64,000 nucleotides of DNA, from assembly GCF_022965805.1 (NCBI RefSeq), contig NC_133114.1, forward strand, positions 1,758,761 to 1,822,760. The letters are read 5' to 3'. The translations under genes and the position numbers were made by a program. Position 1 is the stretch's first letter. Each line of letters starts with the position of its first letter. The notes below the pieces were generated by a model. The model had not been told where the DNA came from. It did no database searches and saw only the letters and a list, made by a program, of their open reading frames with translations. This document shows, piece after piece, positions 36,661-49,961 of this stretch. The stretch comes from Primulina eburnea. Its lineage: Eukaryota > Streptophyta > Magnoliopsida > Lamiales > Gesneriaceae.

Positions 36661-37985
36661 TGAATTGGGGAAGTTACCGCTATATATCACTGTTTCCGGT
36701 CGACCCCCGCCGACTTATCCCGAACCCGAACCCGAACCCGATTTCGATTTTTGAGTACCTGCCTGACGGTTCATTCGATTATACTAACTGGCAATGCCTG
36801 AATCCATTCATATTGCGACACGTGGCACTTAATTTTATTATAAAAAAATCTTTTTAAACCTTATCAATCCGGAAGCTTCATCATGTCAATATTTTGTAAT
36901 TTTCAGAAAATCGATACAAATAATTCTCAAACCCAAACCATACCATGGTTAATTGAAATCTACCCAATGGTGAGAAATAAAAATCAGATCTAATTTTGTT
37001 CCCTCAATACCACACAATCGACGTTCCTTCGTAGATCTGAAGTTTATCTACTTTTGTTCTTCTTCGCTTCTTCCATCGGACGCCGCCTCTTCCACCATGC
37101 GCCGCGAGCAACATTTCCACCGTGTGTCGCCTCTTCCTCGCCTGCGTCGCTAGTTGTTTTCCATGGCTTCCACTGTGCTCCACCATTAGCAACGCTTCCA
37201 CCGTGCTCCGCTGTTAGCAACGCTTCTTCCTCGCAACGCTTCCACCTTGCTGCATGTACAAAGAAAACACAACTTTGGATCCTTTTATCTATCTGAAAAC
37301 CTTGACTTAGATGATGATTACACATTTTGGCTTCATAAAGATGACCAAGAATATATTCATGACTTGGTTACATGCCCTATGCTCTCAAACATTGAATACA
37401 TGCTTGTTAAAAATTTTCATTACATAATATTGTTCGATTCTATGTCATTGATGTTTTAATGTCTTCGATTATTGCTGGTGCAGGTGGACCTTTAGATTTG
37501 TACAATGATCACCATATTTGCACCCACTTTGGAATGTTTATTGATGAAGATAAAGATTAATGTGTGAATTCTCAGAGTTTTTCCAGATTTCTTGGTTTGC
37601 TAAAATATAAGGAGTGAACTGGTACTTGTTGATATGATCATAAGATTGTTTAAGAAGTGCATAGAGAGCTATGATTTAAATTGTTTTCATGTTTTTTGGT
37701 TTGGAAGCCCTATGTGCAGAACATTTCTCAAACCGATAATTTGCCTCAAATTACTGGGACTCAATCTGATTTAATCATTGTAGAGTATGGAAAATAAAGA
37801 AAGGGACCGTTTAATCTTTTTAGGAAATACTCATATTTACCATATCGCACATGCAGCTTTCAGGATTGAGTCGAAAGGATTTGTTTACAGCAAAGCTAAC
37901 TTGCTAAGATGGTAAATTTTTTTTGTTCATGTTTTACATGACTCTACTGCAAAACTTTAAATTTATTCATGCTTAGTATTGACTT
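36661..37985. other. Region upstream of DRE2, no gene called
   Basis: Begins with a short CGAACC-type tandem run (36718-36743). 37070-37250 contains imperfect repeats of GC(G/T)TCCACC(G/T)TGC giving open frames on both strands by composition only. Small open pieces at 37247-37560 (SFYLSENLDLDDDYTFWLHK and more) could be exon debris linked to the viroplasmin-like fragment that follows; not recognised. Confidence 0.35.
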
Positions 37986-38004
37986 TATCTGAAAATGTTA
38001 TTAA

Positions 38005-38343
38005 AATTTTGGTAAAAACGTATGTTGTTTTTGCTGGAAAAAACCTGGTGTTTATGATCGTTGGGAAGAGACACAAGTGCAAGTAAATGGATTTCGTGGG
38101 GCTTCCTACAAGGGGTATCACAGTAAAGCAGAGGCATTGAGATCATTTGATGAATATATGGAAAAAAATTATGCCGCTTCAAGTTCGACGTCCACTAAAA
38201 GTTCAACGTCCACCGAAAATTCTAGTAGAAAATCCAAACATAACGAAAGAATTGCTAAATTGATAGATGCTCAGGCAGACCTAGGCCATGAGCATCAAAA
38301 AAATGCCTTAAAAATGATTGAGATTTCTGAATTGCTAAATTGA
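38005..38343 (+). pseudogene. Fragment with a viroplasmin/RNase H N-terminal (Cauli_VI-type) domain
   Basis: The stretch encodes VYDRWEETQVQVNGF, GASYKGYHSKAEAL and SFDEYM, the signature of the small viroplasmin-like domain found at the N-terminus of eukaryotic RNase H1 and in caulimovirus gene VI proteins and several plant genes. The N-terminal VVFAG strand lies one frame away: the A run at 38038-38043 is one base short, so the domain is frameshifted. After the domain come a Ser/Thr-rich linker and a basic helical tail ending NALKMIEISELLN at 38343. No RNase H catalytic domain follows. I infer a captured or degenerate host gene copy rather than a virus insertion, since nothing else viral lies nearby. 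Confidence 0.6.
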
Positions 38344-38855
38344 TAGATGCTCAGGCAGACCTAATCTATGAAAATTAGTGATGATGTCTAGTATTTATTG
38401 CTTGTGATATGTTGGCTTAGTTTCTTAATGTACTAATGAGATTTTTATTATGTTGTTTCTTAGTTGTTTCTCAATGTACTAATGAGATGTTTCTTATGTT
38501 GTTTCTTAGTTGTTTCTTAGTTGTTTCTTGATCTGTAAATGCATCATGTGGTACAGTTCTGAAAATGTTGTTTTATTGCATCTGAAAATGTGAGAATTTT
38601 TCATCATGTTGTTTCTCGCATATGAAAATGTGAGAATTTTCAATTGACATGAACATGTTTGGATAACTTCGTGGTGGTCATTGTTCCAAAGTAGCGAATT
38701 AAGAAAATATTCAGGGAAAATAAACTTTGCAACAAAGAAAATAATTACAGACAATAAGGAACAATTGTGAAACATAAGGCAATCTCTGATGTCTTTTATA
38801 AGTCGGCCACGGCTTTGGATTATTTTCAAACTCTTTGCTTTTGGATTCCCCCCAA
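38344..38855. other. Short spacer
   Basis: Contains a partial direct repeat of the preceding fragment end (ATTGCTAAATTGATAGATGC near 38257 and 38330) and repeats of TTGTTTCTTAG. No gene. Confidence 0.4.
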
Positions 38856-38859
38856 TCTT

Positions 38860-40920
38860 CCTTCAATTCTCATGACCAAATCCCTAAACAATGTAAATTT
38901 AATTTAATCAAATATAAATTTTGTAAAAAATACCTATTTGATATTTACAACAATCCTTACTTGATGTCCTTGTGATGTAGGAGGAGCCCCAAACGTATAA
39001 GAATGCAAATTCGTTTGAGAAGCTTCAAAAAAATTAGTATAACCTTCCTGCATTTTCATGACCAAATCCCTAAACATCGTAAATTTAATTTAACCAAATA
39101 TAAATTTGTAAAAAATACCTATTTGATATTTACAACAGTCCTTACTTGATGTCCTTGTGATGTAGGAATAGCCCCAAACAGATAAGATGGTAAATTCATT
39201 TGAGAAGCTTCAAAAAAATTAGTATAACCTACCTGTATTTTAAATATCAAAAAATATGTAATACAAATATGCATATAGTTATGGAAAAAAAACTAAGTTA
39301 CCGTTTGACTTGAATATTGCATTTGGTCATTGTGCCCAGAAACAGATGGAAATTGCGGGGATGCAAACTGATTTTGCGATAGTGATTGTATGAAGTTTAT
39401 TTCCCGTGTTTTGTTGCCATCTTCTGAACATTGCCCCTTTTTTTGCTGTTATTTCATGTAGCACGTTCAAACCAATATAAACATCAACTAGTAGATAAAG
39501 TGTATAATATGATCATGTAGATGAATAAAATGAATTGCATACAAATATTTACTTAAGATTTCAGCTTTTCCTTTCCTTTTACCTTTTTCCTTTTTTGCTC
39601 GTATGATCCCAGTGTCGTGTAATATTTGCATTTGTAATCCCTTTCGCTTTTGCAGTAAGAGGGTTACGAATGCATACTTTGCCTATTTGATCTTCACTCA
39701 GATCATCATCACACTGCTCGTTTATGCTCAAATTTTGCACAAAGTTAGAGATTTCATCTTTTGCGGTGTCAACCAATGTATATAATGTTTTTCTAGCACA
39801 CTCATAGGGTTTGCTCAATTGACTTAGATCATATACCGATCTCATTATTTGGTTGACAAATTCCATCTGAGATACATGAGCACCACCATCACCACCACCA
39901 CTGCCAGTTTCTTGCAAATCAGTGCTAACTCGACCTTTTATATTCTTCATCCATCTCCTCAAAATATAGCACTTGGGTATAACAGTGAAATCCATGCAAT
40001 TAAACACCATCAAAACATGTTTACACAAAATCCCCATTGTCTCAAACTTACAACAATTGCACTTTATTTCACGACTTTGCTTATTGAACATCACATGCCT
40101 AATCATTGAGTTTTCATAATCAACAGCACATCTATAATCCCTAAAGAAAAAGTTCATTACTCTATCGTCATCATCCAACTGAACATTCCAGTAAAAGTAA
40201 TTCTCCTTATTCGTCTTATCTATAAAATATTTAATAAGCGCAGTGGCATCTCCATTCTCAACTTTTGTATGTTTTTTCAGTCGACTCATATGATCATATG
40301 CATCCTTTCTGATAAAAAAATAAATTTTCAATCCCACATGCTTCATGTTCCATAAAAGAAACAACATTGGAGACAGATATTCCAACATTTACCATGGCTT
40401 CTAAAGTCGATTTTTTTGCATGTGATATATTGCATGCCGATCTTAACAAGTGATTTTGATCAGATGCAAACATTTCATGGTTATGCTCCTCCACAAATCT
40501 ACTCACCCGCCATTCACTTTCTTTTTCCCTTGTGATCTTCAATTTCGCTTTACAGTTAGTTCTAGTGATCAACTTTTGATAAACTAGAATCTTTTTACTA
40601 GAATTTCTTTCGTCTTTTGAACCTTCACATGAACAGATAATTTCTTTGGACTGAAGTTCATTAGTATGAGAAAAACATCGTTGGTCACCCTTCCTCACAC
40701 TAAAACCTTTGGCATGTGCATATTGACAATACAATAAATAAGCATCTTCTACACTATTCACAACCGTACCCACTAGTAGTTTACTCTTCAAAACATCAAC
40801 AACCGAATTTTCATTTTGTACCTCGAAGTTTTCAACCACATGTTGTTCAATTTGCTCGTCATCTTCTTGATCGTAGTTTCCGTCCAACTCCTCAAGTGAA
40901 ATTGGCTTGTTATCTTCCAT
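38860..40920 (-). pseudogene. FAR1-related (FRS/FHY3-type) gene lacking the MULE transposase core, frameshifted
   Basis: FAR1/FHY3 proteins are transcription factors domesticated from Mutator-like transposases, with an N-terminal FAR1 zinc-finger, a central MULE domain and a SWIM finger. ATG at 40920 (MEDNKPISLEELDG) follows an acceptor TTTTTTCAG. The FAR1 domain is seen as AYLLYCQYAHAKGFSVRKG, RTNCKAKLKI and HNHEMF. A frame change near 40315, in an A/T run, separates GIEN from RKDAYDHMSRLKKH. The SWIM finger is intact (CNCCKFETMGILCKHVL). Between FFFRDYRCAVDYE and NSMIRHVMF roughly 300 residues of MULE core are missing. The coding frame then reads KKGKRKGKAEIL and continues through spliced tail exons with QFASPQFPSVSG (about 39455-39300) and a duplicated exon with YTNFFEASQ. 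Either a pseudogene or a FAR1-SWIM short form. Confidence 0.8.
38871..39242 (-). repeat. Tandem duplication of a FAR1-gene tail exon (186-bp period)
   Basis: CATGACCAAATCCCTAAACA starts at 38871 and again at 39057. Each unit holds one exon: YTNFFEASQTNLHSYTFGA then PPTSQGHQ in the lower unit, and YTNFFEASQMNLPSYLFGA then IPTSQGHQ in the upper. Both have GTAAGG donors and TTTAG acceptors. Confidence 0.8.
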
Positions 40921-41963
40921 ATTCCAACTATGCAATCTGAAAAAACAAAAGAAAATAAAAAATAATGAATAATACCAATTATTTATACAACAAACGATTT
41001 CAATAAAACAACACATTGCAACCACTTCTATAAAATCATCTACTACATCTTCTCAATGCCTTAAATATGCAATCCCAAAATAGAAATAATTTATTCACTG
41101 ATTCCAGTCACAGACACTTCTTAGTTTACTTTTATACAAAATATATAGTCAAATTTTGAAGTTTGAGTATTTAAAAAAATATTCATAGCCGACTTCCCTT
41201 TTTATATGCACAAAGAAGCGTAAACAATATACAATCACAAAGAAGCGTAAACAAAAAAAAATCACTTTGATGGCGAATCGGAATGCCATGAACATTAATC
41301 TGTAAAAAAACTCACCTTTAAAAGAAGCTGACGTCGTAACCGGTGGGAGGGATATGGCGGCAAACGATGGATGCTTTTAGAGGAGACAAACGTTGAGGGA
41401 GAAATGTCTGGGAACGAGGAAGAAGTGTCCGTAAAAATTGTCGCCCACTCCTTGTAGGAATTCTCGCACACTCCTTGTAAAAAAACCCACCTTTAAAGGA
41501 AGTTGATGTCCCAATTTTTAACAATTGAGCAACGTTGGAGGTGTCAACTAATCTTTGCCAGGAGACTTCCGTTGAGGAAGAAGTGTCATGGAGGTGTACA
41601 TTTTGGGTATTAAGGAGGTGAAAGACGGAAGAAGAACACAAGAGAAACAGGGTAGTCTACACTTCCAAAATAAAAGATGTACGTGGGAAGTGAAATTTTG
41701 AATTATTGGGCCAAACCCTAACCATAGTTATGACTTTTGTAATATATTTATCTTTTTTGGTTATTTTTTGTTTAAAAATAAAAAGGAAGAAAAATTCCAC
41801 GTGACACAATTTGAGTGGATTCAGGCAGTGCCTGTTGATGCACAATCGAATTAACCCTGCCTGAACCTAGCCAAGAGTAATAAAATCACAAATGATAAAG
41901 TGGTCCGGAAAGCATTTAAGTTGGGAATTCGGTAAAGCATTTCCAAAATATAAATAATGTAGG
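40921..41963. other. Upstream of the FAR1-related gene
   Basis: 40921-41030 is likely leader intron; 41300-41640 could be a leader exon. Contains the direct repeats ACAAAGAAGCGTAAACAA (near 41211 and 41237) and ACTCCTTGTA(G/A). No protein recognised. Confidence 0.35.
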
Positions 41964-42144
41964 TAAAAACTTGTGTGAGACGGTCTCGCATGTCATATTT
42001 TGTGAGACAGATCTCTTATTTGGGTCATCCATGAAAAAATATTATTTTTTATGCTAAGAGTATTACTTTTTATTGTGAATATCAGTATGGTTGACATGTC
42101 TCACAGATAAAGATTCGTGAGACCGTCTCACAAGAGACATACTC
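41964..42144. mobile_element. Mutator-like MITE, copy 2
   Basis: Starts GGTAAAAACTTGTGTGAGAC and ends CAAGAGACATACTC; GTGAGACGGTCTC and GAGACCGTCTCAC lie at the ends. Flanks AATAATGTA and TAAATAAAA suggest a decayed 9-bp duplication. Confidence 0.75.
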
Positions 42145-42419
42145 TAAATAAAATAATCAGGTGCACAAGTTAATCTTGGGTTTTTTAAATCCAATTGTAG
42201 TATTTTTCCTAAAATTTTATCAAATTATTGATTTTATTCGTAAAAAATAAATAAAAATTTACTCACAGTTGTCCATCTCTTGTAAGGGCGGGCAAAGATA
42301 ATGTCAAGTTTAATATATCTCGTCGCTGACACAAATAGGGTATATAATTTTTTTAAAATATTTACAAAAAGTTGCGGGCACTGAAACATAATATGTGCAT
42401 AATACATGTGTATAATATT

Positions 42420-42457
<38 letters not shown>

Positions 42458-44781
42458 TATATAATTAAATATTTGTCGTTTTGTTGAAGAAATTATTTTG
42501 TATTAGGGCGATTCAGTGAGGTACATCAATTTTTTGAAGAAAATGGTATATCGTACAAAAATTTCTATTGGAAAAAAAATATACAGATATCGTATCCAAA
42601 TTTCGGTATGAATAAATTTCATATCAACAATTTCGATACGATATCGATATATTACAATCTCTACAGTTATTAATTATATTTAAAAAAAACATTTATTCCC
42701 GTTTTAATCTATTGTATTAATTACTTAAAAGCATTATAATTTTATAATTTATAAGAATTTTGTATATTTTCTCGAGCCTTAAAGTCAACCGTTCACCACG
42801 GGGATTGAAGAGAGAGAGATCAACCTTAAACCTCAAATTGACAATAGAAAATCTAGTGTTGATACCAACGAGCTTATTGTTTCTCTATTTCAAGTATATC
42901 AACATATATGAGAGAAATAAAAAAAACAAGTGTAGATATCAACCCATCAACAATCCAGGTTGACATGACGAGAAAATATAATAGGATATGGATGAAACCA
43001 AATTCCTATCTTAAGGGGCTCAAGGCATCGTATAAATTTGAGGTTCTTGTCTCGGTTTATACTATATCATCAAGGTTCCTAGAAATTTTAACACTGCCTA
43101 AATGGATTCAGGAAGCTGTTCATAAAACATAAGCAAACAATATTTATTTATCCAGGAGAGATATTCTAGAGCTTTACTTTTTTAGTGCAACACTACATGA
43201 ATTATTTCACTTCGTCAAGCTAAGGAAGTCAAACATGAACATTCAGAAGTTCATGAAGGATTCTCCACAAAATGAAATACATCTTATTTCATCATTCACT
43301 GAAGATAATATCGCCATTAGACGAGCATGAGAATTATGGGTATGTATCAGAAATATGTACAAAGTCAAGTTTTCATTTAAGTTTTACCAAAATTCTATAA
43401 AATGAATCTTTTCTGTCAAATATCATGACATGAAATACAACAAGTTTTGTAGAAAACATATTTGAAAAGAAAAGAAATCTTTATGTCGAACTGCAAGCTA
43501 CTGAGAAGTAAAAAAAACTTGTATGAAATTATGCATCATGGCTCTTGTTGGAAGATGGTTAGAAGGCATCTGTACAGAGTACCTGAACCAGAACTCGAGA
43601 AAGGTTTTCGACCAAGATATGACCGAAAACATACAGCAGAAACAAGTCCAAATAGCGAAGAACCACACAAGTTACGATGTCCTTTGTGACCATACATATG
43701 CAAAAGATTCTCCGACAAAGAAGAAGACATGTGGTCCAATCGCTACAATAATGAAGTATGTACCACTCAACCTTTACAAAAGAACGAACCACTGACTAAT
43801 GGTTTGATAGGACCACTTATCACAAAAGGTTGTCGACCATAACTGGCGTTATTGTGAATATATAATTCAAGTCTCAAGTCCGAATTTCAAATCCATCAAG
43901 ACTTTTATATATATCAAGATAGAAGGAAGTTGAAGGAATCGACCATATCTTCAATTTCCTTTCAAATAAATTTATAATATTTATCTTTCTAATTTATGTG
44001 TTTTGTATTCCAAGCTACGATAAGTACCTAAATAAGTTTATCCTCACTTAAAAAATTTTACTATTATAATAATATTTAGTGTGTCTGAATAAAATTTTTA
44101 AGTTGTGTCCCTCTCATATATTATTTTAAAAATAAATTTACTATTATACACTACAAAAATGAAACAAAGTTGTGATATGTGTTGTTGAAGGCACGTGCGT
44201 AAGGAACCATCACTTGTGTTGTGTGGTTATACTACAAGGAGCAGTCTGTGAAACTCAATGGACACGACCCGATGACGTTTTGGTAAAAAAAATATTATTT
44301 TACCTTACAGAAGCATGGTGATCTATTAAAGAAAAGGGTGTATATCTATAGTATATAGGCTGGAATTTTGTGTAACTTTATGCCAATAGATATGCTCGAT
44401 ATGAATAACAATATCACATACTAAAATCTTAAAAAAAATAATAAAAATTAAATAAAAAACAAAACTATGGTGAATGGGAAGTTAAACTACACTGGGTCAA
44501 AATATAAACAAAAAAGAGCAAATCAGGATATTAGAGACTAAATGAGAAACACGACAAAATATTAAGGACTACATGGAGAATATTTCCTAATTTTTAGTAT
44601 ACACAGTAAACCTCTATAAATTAATAATGTTAGGATCGTGAAATTTTATTAATCTATATGTATTAATTAATCGACAAATAAATAATTTATTATTTTAAAT
44701 AATATTTCTTATTCAAAGAATATAAATTTAATTATATTAAAATTCATTTGTTTCACCAAGGCGAGATGTCATACTATTTGA

Positions 44782-44834
<53 letters not shown>

Positions 44835-45330
44835 ATAATAATAATAATAATAAATTGTATATATATTTATAAAACGAAGTGGTTATTTTCAATGTTTTTA
44901 ATAATTAAATATATTTATTATACTGATTAATTAAATAAAAGTAATTTTATTAAAAAACGACAATAAAAGAACTAGATATTTTCTTTTGCAATCATTTTCA
45001 TTACAGATTTCATCAAACAACAATAAAATTATATTTTACTAAATTATATTAGGTATATTTGTATTTTGATAAGATTATAGTTTTAAACAAGAATCTTTTA
45101 AAAAATTATTATTTGATTAATTTTAGTACATTGACTTAAAATAAAAATAATAATATTTTGATAAGATTATTAATTTATCAAATAGTAATTTTTGAAAGTT
45201 TTATTGAACGTATATATCATATATTAAAATCTAATGATCCACCATAAAAAAATAATAATTTCGTAATTTTCTAATAATCTACCATAAAAAAATATAATTT
45301 CGCAATTAAAAATTAGAATACTTAATTTGT
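42145..45330. other. AT-rich gene-free region
   Basis: TA microsatellites at about 42424-42455 and 44784-44831, an AAT run at about 44834-44853, and a duplicated ATCTACCATAAAAAAATA phrase at 45236-45295. Small frames at 42760-43132 and 43462-43795 show no family features. Confidence 0.4.
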
Positions 45331-47127
45331 ATAGAAATGAATAACTCTGAAATATTCTTTATATGGAATGTCATTTATCTATTAAAAAAAAACAAAGAAG
45401 ACAGCTTGCTAGCAACTCGGTTTTGTTGGACTGATGTAGGTTCAAACAAGACCGTCCTATCTTCTTGTCATGCTCTTCAAAGGGTCTCTATGATTGAATT
45501 CCTGCACCATTTTCATTCTCTTTTCAAGAAAGCAAACACAGGGTCGACATCTGCTTGGGTCCTTAAAAAATCAGAGCTTTATTTGCAGAAAGTGCATCGA
45601 GTTCTTGAAATTCATTATCACGGAGAAGCGTGCGTAGTGCATTGATACACATAATTTGTAGAAGGTAAATTTTTTGTTTGTTTTCCTGCTGTGATTATGA
45701 AGTGGGCCTAGGATAAGTATATTGGCGGAAGTTAGAATTTTTTTGAAAATATAGATGAAGTTTGAATTCTTTAGTGAGATGAAGCAAATGTTTTGGTCAT
45801 GGGGGATATAGTTTGGTGTAAAGATTGAATCTTTAAGCAGTATTTCTCATTAAGCTGCTAGGTTTTGCAGTGTAAACTTCCTTCTTACTATTCCTTCCCT
45901 TTCCCACGCTTGGGAAAATTTGGAGATGAATTCATCAATCATCAAAATTTCTTGGTTAGGAACAGTTTTCTTGTTCTGGGAACTAAGAATAATATGTTTG
46001 AGTTATGTATTCCAGAGATTAATCAATAAGGTAACCTCCTGGTTGGGTGGTACTGGTGTAGGAACCCCTTTTCGTTCATATCTGTTTCTTTGTTTGCTTG
46101 TTTTTTAAGTGAATTTTGTTTTCCTGAATATTTTAATTATATTTGACTATTAAAACGTTGGTTATTTTCATTAGTCCCTTTCCCTTTACTGTAGTGTGCG
46201 ATGATGCTTTATCTTTTTCTCCTGCTTTGGGTTGCTTTTTTATGGTGTCTTTTGCTGTTTGGTGAGATTGATTGAATTGGATTCCCTTCTCCCTTATCTT
46301 TTTACTGACTTTGTAATTAAGAGAGCTTTACAAAAACTGCTAAAATTTATGAGTAATAGGGCCCAACATCATGATGTCAAATTTTGATAGCGTTTCTTGA
46401 CTTGGAAATGTAATGGGTCCCTCATGATATCAGATCTTTTCAACCTTACAATAAGGGGCAGAAAGACCAACTGTGGCGATCTTGAAAGTTGCATCTTATT
46501 AATAAATAAGTTTAAAATTTAATTTATGTGGGATTTTTTGTTTAAAGAAATATGTGTTTTAGACCAATGTATATCAATTTGTCTGCTATTGCACTTGTTG
46601 GAATACCCGTGTTCCACATCTGATCTTGTGAATGTTTTGAATGTCTTCACTAAGTAATACACGTTTTCTTAACTTGGATTGATCATTTTTGTCATATGGA
46701 CTAGTTGTTCGTGGAGGCGTAGAGCCTTCTTTGAAACTTGTCTTCACCGTTGGACTTGTTCTCGCAGCTATATCTGTTTAAATTTCTTGTTCTTTATTGA
46801 GGATGGTGTTTCTAGTTAACATTTACCTCGAACTCTTTTCGAATATGTGACGTTCATTATTGTGTCTCAACATTGAATCTTTTGTTGGCACATACTAGAA
46901 GTTTGCATTTGCGGCTGGATTTAGTTTGTCTGGTTATGTTTTATACTTCATTTTTGTTAATTGATTCACATTATTTAAGATGCTAATTTATCACTTGGCT
47001 AGTTGGTAGTTTGATGAAAATGAACTCTTTGAGTTTTTCACCCTTTCTTGGTTTTTTGTCATCACTTTTTTACATTTGATAGATTTAATCCATACATATT
47101 TCACAATTTGGATGATTTTCAGACACC
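45331..47127 (+). other. Probable 5' untranslated exon(s) and leader intron of the PMT gene
   Basis: The PMT start lies seven bases after a clear acceptor (GATTTTCAG at 47114-47122), so an untranslated exon must lie upstream. 45400-45650 has balanced composition and an open frame of 102 codons without family features; it is a candidate leader exon. 45660-47100 is T-rich, intron-like. Confidence 0.45.
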
Positions 47128-49961
47128 ATGATCAATAATGATGGAAAGCCGACATCTCAAGCCGAAAAATATAGGACAGTTCCCATGGCGATAATGTTAC
47201 TGGTACTATGTGGATTTTCATTCTATCTTGGCGGAATCTTTTGTTCGGAAAAGGATGTTTATTTAACTCAGACGATCAATAAAGCCGTCACGTCGAAGGA
47301 AACCACTCCAGGTCATCTTCAGATCAAAGCCATAGCATTTCCTGAATGCACCGTAGATTATCAGGATTACACACCATGTACCGATCCAATGGTATTTTAT
47401 ACATCCATCTCATGTTTTTAAGGTTATACTCTCGCTGTGCATGTTTACTATGTTGCCTTAAGAGTAGTTGCAATGCCAGAAGGAGGGCTGGTTGGCCCGT
47501 TCTCCACCCTTCCCTGATATACATTCCTATAGACTTATATATTATTTTATGTGTTATCTATAAACAAAAATATTATTTCGCCTCAACTATGTTTTGAGTT
47601 TCAGTTTCTCCAAATCACTCTTTTGGCTCCGCTACTGCTAAGAATCTGTAATAAGATTTCTATTTACGATGCTGCTGCAGAAGTGGAATAAGTACAGTCG
47701 CAACAGGCTTTCTTTTCTTGAACGCCATTGCCCTCCATTGTTCGAAAACAAAGAATGTTTAGTACCGCCACCCAACGGTTATAAGTCTCCTATCAGATGG
47801 CCAAAGAGTAGAGATGAATGTTGGTACAGGTAATGAGGATAAAGAAAATTATTTTGAAGCAATCTGAGGGTTTTTGTGAAAACTTGCAGATTCAATGTTT
47901 TCTCGTGTCAGGAATGTTCCTTATGACTGGATTAACAGACAAAAATCAGATCAGCATTGGCTGAGGAAAGAAGGGGAAAAGTTTATATTCCCTGGCGGTG
48001 GCACTATGTTCCCACATGGTGTCGGCCAGTATATAGATTTGATGCAAGATCTGATTCCAGAAATGAAAGATGGTATAATCCGGACTGCCATTGATACTGG
48101 ATGTGGGGTGAGTCTATTTACTCTTCTTCCCTGGTTTCTCAAGCTAGTTGAGTAGACTGTGCAAGTTCGTCTTCTGCAAGTTAGTTTTTTGAAATTGAAG
48201 TTTTGTGTGTGAAATTCAGTTATCTTTACGAATTTAGGTTGCAAGTTGGGGAGGTGGTTTGCTCGATCAGGGGATTCTTACCATTTCTCTCGCTCCGAGA
48301 GATAATCATGAAGCCCAAGTTCAGTTTGCTCTGGAACGTGGGATACCCGCAATTCTAGGCATCATTTCGACCCAACGGCTTCCTTTCCCTTCAAACTCCT
48401 TCGACATGGCACATTGCTCTAGATGCCTTATTCCATGGACGGAATTTGGTAGTTGTCCTTATCTCGTGACACATGCTTGTTCTCCAAGCGTTTCATGAAA
48501 AATATCTGCAAATTTCGTTGGATCGTACCATGTCATAGAATTTAGAACTCAAATTTTACCTAGATCTAAAATCATTTTTCAGGTGGAGTTTACCTTCTTG
48601 AGATGCATCGTATAATCCGCCCTGGGGGTTTCTGGGTACTCTCTGGCCCCCCAGTGAACTACGAGCGTCGCTGGAGGGGATGGAACACAACCATAGAAGA
48701 GCAGAAATCTGAATACGAAAAGTTGCAAGAACTGTTAACGTCAATATGCTTCAAATTATATAACAAAAAGGATGACATTGCCGTTTGGCAAAAACTATCC
48801 AATGATAGCTGTTACAAAAAGCTTGACGACCCGGACTACTACCCTCCGAAATGTGATGATGGTACTGAACCAGATTCGGCATGGTACACACCAATTCGAC
48901 CTTGTGTCATTGCTCCTAATCCGAAGTACACGAAACTTTCATTAAACTCTCTCGACAAATGGCCTGAAAGATTGCATACTGCTCCAGAGCGCTATTCTGA
49001 TGTTCGAGGTAGCAAAAGCAGTGCTTTCAAGCGAGATGATAGAAAATGGAAGACAAGGGTAAAACACTACAAGAAGTTACTCCCTGAAATTGGAACTGAC
49101 AAAATAAGAAATGTCATGGATATGAATACTGTGTTCGGCGGTTTTGCTGCTGTTCTGATAGATGCTCCTTTGTGGGTCATGAATGTTGTCTCTTCATATG
49201 CTCCTAATACGCTTGCTGCGGTTTATGACAGGGGACTTGTAGGATCCTATCATGATTGGTAATATTTCTTGGACTCAAAAATGTTGCAAAACCGATTGGG
49301 GTATATATTCTCAGAACTCATATTCAAGACGTAAAGTAAATATATTATGTTTTGAGGGACTTTGAAACTATTACACATCATACTTATAGTATATATGTTA
49401 GATGCTACTTTTCTAAAAGTTCAATTTAATGGGAGAATCTGCACGTCCAACGATAGTTTTATACTTAAATGTCAAACACGTCATATTGTCTATTTAACAT
49501 ATGTAGTCGAACGCTGTTGATTCATTTGTCATGTTTCTTTAGGTGTGAAGCATTCTCCACATATCCTCGAACATACGATCTCCTTCATTTAGATGGTCTT
49601 TTCACTGCTGAGTCTCACAGGTAAATCGCCATCCTCGGCTATACTTGCTCGATAAAACCATGACAAGCTACTCTTTCCATCAGCTTATACTTGTAGAAAC
49701 TATACTAGAATAGCAGTGATTCAACTGATGTATTACGGCAGATGTGAAATGAAGTATGTGCTATTAGAGATGGACCGAATACTACGGCCAAAAGGTTATG
49801 TGATTATTCGGGAATCGAGCTACTTCATAGATGCTGTCGCCACTATCGCGAAGGGTATGAGATGGGATTGTCATGGAGAAGAAACAGAACATGCTATCAA
49901 GACTGAGAAACTATTGATTTGCCAGAAAAAACTGTGGTACTCCTCTGAGCAGAGTTCATAG
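47128..49961 (+). CDS. PMT: Probable Golgi methyltransferase, PMT15/PMT16 type (QUA2/DUF248 family)
   Basis: Seven coding exons: 47128-47391, 47681-47829, 47912-48107, 48238-48448, 48583-49258, 49543-49620, 49742-49961. They total 1,794 bp, 597 residues, with GT/AG borders and matching phases. Family members are type II Golgi proteins thought to methylate pectin. A short cytosolic tail precedes one membrane span ([20 protein letters not shown]). The first methyltransferase half has the SAM-binding motif [13 protein letters not shown] and the hallmark CSRCLIPW; also [16 protein letters not shown] near the N-terminus and RHCPP. The second half has [23 protein letters not shown]-like [15 protein letters not shown] and [12 protein letters not shown], ending in [11 protein letters not shown] and [17 protein letters not shown]. 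Length is slightly below the about 630 of Arabidopsis PMT15. All expected blocks are present, so the gene looks functional. Confidence 0.95.

Noticed and set aside
37004..37325. Open frames on both strands, Arg/Ala-rich
   Set aside because: They reflect imperfect GC-rich nucleotide repeats; the same stretch is open in several frames.
43462..43795. Two overlapping frames as a small gene
   Set aside because: No recognisable motif, no splice support, AT-rich surroundings.
45337..45645. 102-codon open frame as a separate gene
   Set aside because: No family features; its position before a splice acceptor at the PMT start fits a leader exon better.
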